This document shows positions 59,100-64,000 of a DNA stretch of 64,000 bases, piece after piece. Numbering within the stretch: the first letter of the stretch is position 1; each line of letters opens with the position of its first letter. The DNA comes from Anas platyrhynchos (taxonomy: Eukaryota; Chordata; Aves; Anseriformes; Anatidae): contig NC_092611.1 in the NCBI RefSeq assembly GCF_047663525.1, forward strand, positions 9,275,001-9,339,000, given 5' to 3'. A model generated the notes under the pieces. The model did no database searches. It was not told the DNA's origin and saw only the letters and a program-made list of their open reading frames with translations. The translations under genes and the position numbers were made by a program.

Positions 59100-62000
59100 A
59101 CTGGAGCCTCACTCATTGTTCCTGGCCTCCTTTCTCCTTGTACTGCTCTCTCTCTGCTCCAGTTACATGCTGAATTTCGCCTCCAATTTCATTCCTGCCC
59201 TGAGTGCCTCCACTCGCTCCTTGTGCCTCCTGGGTGGGTGAGGAGTGGGGGCTTCTCAGGGCGACTGGCCTCTGCCCTTACCCTGCTCTCAGGCTCTTAG
59301 CTTTTGCTGCCCATGACCGTAACAAAAAGGAACAGAGGCTGGCAGTATGTTAAAAAGAAAATGTACGTTTTTGTAGCGAGGCCACTGCTTTGAAAGCAAA
59401 TATTTCAGTTAAAAGAAAAAAAAAATGAATTTTCCTTTTAAAAATTGAGAAGCATTTCTGCCATTACATGCAGACAGGCCTGTGCAGCCCCCTGCCCTGT
59501 TGTGGGGAATGGGGGGGCTGAGTACCCCTTCGTATGCAGGATCCTTTGTGTTTCAGACCTTTGTCAGGACATCCTTAATGGGTCACACGGGAATTTGGCA
59601 CCTTCCCGTGTCATCTGAAAGCCAGCTAGGAAATTAAAGTGCTTGGCTGAGTGTTAGATCTTTGTTACTATTAGATTATGGGGCTCTTAGATATTACAGC
59701 TAAGATATGACCCCCATTTAGCAATCAATGAGTATCACCTCTGCAGTCTGACTGAGACAGCACAGCAGGGATTTTCGTGTTTCCCAGATTAGAAGTGAGA
59801 CCCTTTGGCTCAGCCCCAGGACCAGCACTCTGTTCTGCAGCAGCTTGTTTGCTGGAATTGAGAGGAACGTGTTGGGGCCTCAGAGGCAATGCTTGGGACC
59901 CACAAAATCCAACTCCACCTAACTCTTTTGCTGTGTTGTCCTCATCCCAGAGACTTCAAGGACTCCATTTTTATTGATATTGTATAGTGTACTCTAGGAT
60001 AGCATAGTCTGTGATAAAAACATTTCGTTGTCTGGCTTGTGCCCTGAAGGCTGTACAAGTACATTTGCTGCTGGAGTTTCATTTTCCAGAGCTATCATCA
60101 CTTGCAGATTCTCGTGATCTGTCCTTGTCGGCTGCCCTTTCTCTCCCCCCTTGAGTTCTGCTTGGGCTCTGTTAGAAAGATGGCAGGCTGCCTTGCCGTT
60201 GGTAAAGGTGTTTCAGCTTTCTTTATATACATTTAAAAATTGTACTATATTAATAAAATGGGAGACAGAATCTCCAGATATGCATCGAAAAGATTTCCCC
60301 TGTGTTTATGCTTCTATTAAAGAAAAACTATTTGAACTCAGCCTAGCAGTGATCTGCATGATGTGGAGAGCTGCAGTTCCCAAAGCAGCAGCAGTGGGGC
60401 AGGTCCTAACTCAAGGAGCGGAGATGCTTGATGTGTGGGAACATCTCTGGCCTGAGCCTGGCTGGCTGAGCAAGCCGCGTTTCTGTTGCTCTGCAGAGGA
60501 GCAACAGCTCTGCAGAGGAAACAGCAGCAGCAGTGGGGGCTGGGGGTGGTTTAGCCCTCAAGTTTCGGCATGGGGAGATGAACACCCCAGTGAAGTTCAT
60601 GCTTGAGACTGCTGTACTTACCCTGCAGGATGTGGTTTGAAGGCAGTACAGCTGGGTTTACCATACAAAGCATTAAACATCAAGGAGGGAGATCGCAAGA
60701 TACAGAGAGCACTAACCCCTGGCAGCTCTGACACTATTCTGGGTCAGGTTCTCATCTTTTGCAAATCAGCACTGCTCCAGGGAAGCTCACTCAGCCTGGC
60801 CATAGGGAGCACTGCCACGGCTGGGATGTGAGAAGCCCGGATTGCTCCAGGTGTACAAATTTTACTTCGAGCTACACCCTGGTGCTTCTCCACTTTATAG
60901 GGCCATATACTTGCCTACTGTTTGCCCCAACCAGTGCCATCCCACGCTCTCCTTATCTCAGTGGGATCAGTGCACATCCAGTGACAACATCCTCTGTGTT
61001 AGCTGTGCTACAGAGCGTTGCTGTGTCCTCCTGGGGCGAGGCACAGAGCCCCCCACAGCCAGCCCCGTTGTAAATGCTGCCGCTGCGCCCTGCTGAGGGT
61101 GTATACAGCCATCTTTGCTGCTTGTTTTTGAGGTCTGATGGCCATGAAACTGCTGTGAACCAGGCAGCCTGATGGTCACTTCTTTTAACGAGGTCCTGCT
61201 CAGAGGGTTCAGAAGGAGGGCACAGCACATGTGGCCTGTAACAGCTGTATCAGGCTCACCCTGCACCAGAGCAGTTTAAAGGGAAATACCGTGAAGATGT
61301 GAAGAGCAAAATGTTGTTGTGTAAAGAGCTGACACCACCGGAAAATAGTAGCTTTCTTCTTCACTAAGCCTCATCACTCAGTGACTCCTGTATGGACATG
61401 TGCAGTGCACCCACAGCTGTGCACAGACAAAATATTGTTTGCTGTGTCAGACAGACCAGATTTGTGGCCAGTTTTCATCGAGTATGAAACTGAATGTGAG
61501 CTCTTCTTGTGCTTGTATTGCACCATTGAGTCACAAGCAAGCTCTGAGCCTGGTGCCCTCTAAAGCCTTAGGTACGAGGAGCCCGGATTCTGAGAAAAGC
61601 AGGAAAACACAGCCTACAGCTGTACGCAACTGGCTCATGGGGGATGACCTGGTTTCTGAGGTTTCCACCTGCTAGCTGATCCTGCTTGCTATCTGCCTCC
61701 CATTTTGTCCATGCTCAGGCAGAGGAGTGTGGGGGAGCCTCCCAGGAACATTGGAGCTGCAGGGACTGAGGGCTGCCTCTGGCCTTCACTACCCGGCCAG
61801 CTCTGCTGCCACGTGTTTTGCATGGTCTGTGCTGCAGTTTTCGTCCCCTTCACAGTTTCCATTTCCTTTTTGGGTCTAGCCCACACGAGCTTTTCCGGGC
61901 AGCCAGCCCAGCTTGCTTCTTTGCTCATACTTCACCCCTCGAAGCACTGAGGCTACCTGCAGGCTAGCTGGGTGCCAGGGACCTGGCAGGCCTCTGAGGC

Positions 62001-62340
62001 TTGGAGACTGCACTTAGATGCCAGGCCCTGCATGTGCAGAGCAAACATCCTATTGTTCGCTGCCTCCTGCCACCCCCAGCTCCGGCCAGGCACTTAGCAG
62101 GAGTGATGCAGACCCTGCTGAGTGTTGCTGTGCTCCTGCTGTCCCCGCTCCCCAATTCTGGGCCTGGATGTCATTTGAGTCCAGGCACAGAGGGGTGGCA
62201 CTGCCACAGACCCCTGCCTGCCCTGGCAGAGCAGTGTCCTACCAGAACAGGCAGCAGGGATCCAGGCAGATCACATCCAGCTCTGATCTTCCCCAGTGAC
62301 TGTGTGGGTCTTTGGGCCTTAACACAACTGATGGAGCAGA
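59100..62340. other. Space between CD3E and CD3 gamma/delta 3' ends
   Basis: No coding exon or repeat family is recognised. The two genes converge here, so this holds their 3' flanks. In mammals the interval between CD3E and CD3D contains T-cell regulatory sequence, so enhancers are possible, but nothing in the sequence itself identifies one. Confidence 0.4.
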
Positions 62341-62362
62341 GAGGCTATGGAAAAGGCTCATC

Positions 62363-62368
62363 TTTAAT
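62363..62368 (-). promoter_or_regulatory. Probable CD3 gamma/delta poly(A) signal
   Basis: TTTAAT on the plus strand (ATTAAA on the minus strand) lies about 240 bases beyond the stop codon at 62,606-62,608. It is the first recognised signal after the stop. Confidence 0.5.
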
Positions 62369-62605
62369 CAGAGGAATACAGAAATGCAACAGGTTGTGTA
62401 AAGAGCACAATGTTACAAGCAGCCCATCGTTGCAGGGATCTGGAGGGCTCTCCAGGCAGAAAGCGACACCATCTTCTGCTAGCACTGAGTTCGCAAAGGC
62501 AGGGCCAGGGCCACGTGTTGGTGCTCTCTGGTACTGGCAGTGGCTTTGTTGTAACAGTAATCCTGGTGTGAAGGAGTCAGTCACTGGCCCTGCTGTCTTC
62601 CCACT

Positions 62606-63821
62606 TCACTTGCGGCCCTTGGTAGGTGCCAGCCGGCTGTATTGTCCATCGTCCCGCTCACCAAGGGGCTAAGGGGAAAAAAAAAGGCAAGGTGAGCTAC
62701 AACTGTGCCTGTCCAGCCCTGGGTACAGGGGAAGCTGGCATAAACCTCCCTTTGCCAAGATTCTGGCAAGCTCCCTTGAGTTGAATGACCCCAGAGCATG
62801 GGGTAGCTGAGCCTGCTCCATCCTCTGCATCACTCAGGGAGAGGGAGCTGTCAGCTCCCCAGCAGAGAGTAATTTCCAACCTCAAAGGCCACTCTCTCAT
62901 TATGGTCACACCACTGCAGCCCTGTGCAGCTCCTGCCACCCATGCACACACACCCAAATACGTACACACGAGTGCACGCATGCTCACCTGGTAGAGCTGC
63001 TCGTTGGCAATCAGGTTCTGCCTGTCAGAAGCTAAAGAAAGAAAGACAGCGGTCAAAGATCGGGGAGATCATGGGCAGTGTGGTGAGCATTTGCAGACAA
63101 ACCCAAATGGCTGGCTGCTTTGAGCTCTGTGCTTTTATTTCTTCTTGGAGACGTGGTAGACGTGCATCTTGCACCCTGAAAGGCCACCACGCAGCTCCTA
63201 GAGAAGCGCAGGCAGCTAGCAGGGCTCTCCCCTCACCTCGTGACATGCGTCCCTTGTCCTGGCCACTGATGCAGTACACAGCAACCATCAGGAGTACGGT
63301 GGCGATAACATCTGCAACCACAATCCCCGAGATGGTGGGAGCGTCCACTTCGATGCAGTTCTGGCACACTGGAAGCATAAAAGGACACAACAACTGAGAG
63401 CAGGACCCCGACCCAGACCCTCACCCTTGGCTCCAACCCCAGTGGCTGCCCTGCCACCTGGGCCCGTCTGAGCCGGGACAACCTAGGACAGGAGCTGGCA
63501 AGACTTTCACCAACTGGCAGAACCAGCCACAAGCTCTGTGAAATCAGTATTTCTCTTAAAAATTTGCCTAAAAACTCCAAGCAGTCCTGTAGCTCTAGAA
63601 ACAGGGCTTCTGGCACTTACTTCGATAGTACACCTGGAGAACGAAGCGGTCAGTTCCCTTTTCACAGGCATAGGTGCCTCTGGGATCATCGTACATCGCA
63701 CCCAAGTCCAGCTCCGTTGTGTTTGCTATCCGCTGATTATCTTTGAACCATATTACTTCTTTGTGTGATCCACAGATCAGGTACACCTTCTCATTTTTTT
63801 CTTTCACAATTATCATCTGTC
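62606..63821 (-). CDS. CD3D: CD3 gamma/delta chain (avian CD3D/CD3G), lacking the signal exon at the right edge
   Basis: Exons on the minus strand: 63821-63621, 63368-63237, 63031-62988, 62668-62606; phases 1,1,0, all GT-AG. About 146 residues are present; the signal-peptide exon should lie beyond 64,000. The Ig domain has VYLICGSHKEVIWFKD, a glycosylation site (ANTT) and DDPRGTYACEKGTD. The CxxC stalk (MCQNCIEVDAPTISG) and the membrane helix with its assembly Asp (GIVVADVIATVLL) follow. The tail has a canonical ITAM, YQPLGERDDGQYSRL. The sequence mixes mammalian gamma features (QNCIE, TISG, QDKGRMSRASDRQ) and delta features (VADVIATVLL), as expected for the single chain birds keep from before the CD3G/CD3D split. 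It pairs with CD3 epsilon in the TCR complex. The minus orientation matches human CD3D. Confidence 0.95.
62936..62975. repeat. CA-rich tract
   Basis: Imperfect CACACA runs (CCCATGCACACACACCCAAA, then ACACACG) in the last CD3 gamma/delta intron, just before the exon 4 donor on the minus strand. Confidence 0.7.
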
Positions 63822-64000
63822 CTGTAAAATCAAGGAGAGCAGAGAGCTTGACAGCTGAATCCCCTCGCAGTGGTGCAGAACTTAGGAGCCTCACTCAGAG
63901 ATGGCTGCTGCAGACAGCATCGCGTTAGGCTGTCCCTCAAGACACGGAAAGGACACTGCAAACAGAAACCCCTGCAAAAAAGCAGATTGCCCAGTGCAAA

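Overview
This is vertebrate genomic DNA, almost certainly from a bird. The genes are split by GT-AG introns. Fragments of CR1, the main bird LINE, lie near 36.7 kb and 53.7 kb. The CD3 locus has one combined CD3 gamma/delta-type gene next to CD3E, as in birds. The gene order matches the segment of human 11q23 that runs SMIM35-TMPRSS4-SCN4B-SCN2B-JAML-MPZL3-MPZL2-CD3E-CD3D. By synteny the chicken counterpart should be microchromosome 24. The CD3E protein differs from the chicken protein as I remember it, so this is probably another bird. I could not run any search, so orthology rests on recognised protein sequence, exon phase and gene order.

Layout: SMIM35 (minus, 0.17-2.4 kb, runs off the left edge) and TMPRSS4 (plus, about 4.65-10.8 kb, 13 exons) are head to head. 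SCN4B (minus, 17.9-13.3 kb, 3' UTR to about 11.3 kb) meets TMPRSS4 tail to tail. SCN2B (minus, 26.8-23.8 kb), JAML (minus, 32.8-28.8 kb), MPZL3 (minus, 43.6-37.8 kb) and MPZL2 (minus, 49.6-45.8 kb) follow in tandem. CD3E (plus, 54.5-58.9 kb) converges on a CD3 gamma/delta gene (minus, 63.8-62.6 kb) whose signal-peptide exon lies beyond the right edge.

Five neighbouring genes (SCN4B, SCN2B, JAML, MPZL3, MPZL2) are single V-type immunoglobulin-domain, single-pass membrane proteins. They fall into two exon-size classes: 164/226/130 nt (SCN4B, JAML) and 167/211 nt (SCN2B, MPZL3, MPZL2). The classes alternate along the chromosome, which suggests the cluster grew by duplication of a two-gene block. 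SCN2B and SCN4B are sodium-channel beta subunits, JAML and the MPZL proteins are adhesion molecules, and the CD3 chains are the signalling part of the T-cell receptor.

The left half (to about 31.6 kb) is strongly GC-rich. The right half is clearly AT-richer apart from a CpG island at the MPZL3 promoter. The switch falls inside JAML intron 1. Other points of interest are a visible tandem duplication around two 21-nt exons in CD3E, a JAML gene with only one Ig domain, a divergent channel-blocker tail in SCN4B, and a possible unannotated transcript between SCN4B and SCN2B. I saw no CRISPR array, tRNA or rRNA gene, and no retrovirus-like element.
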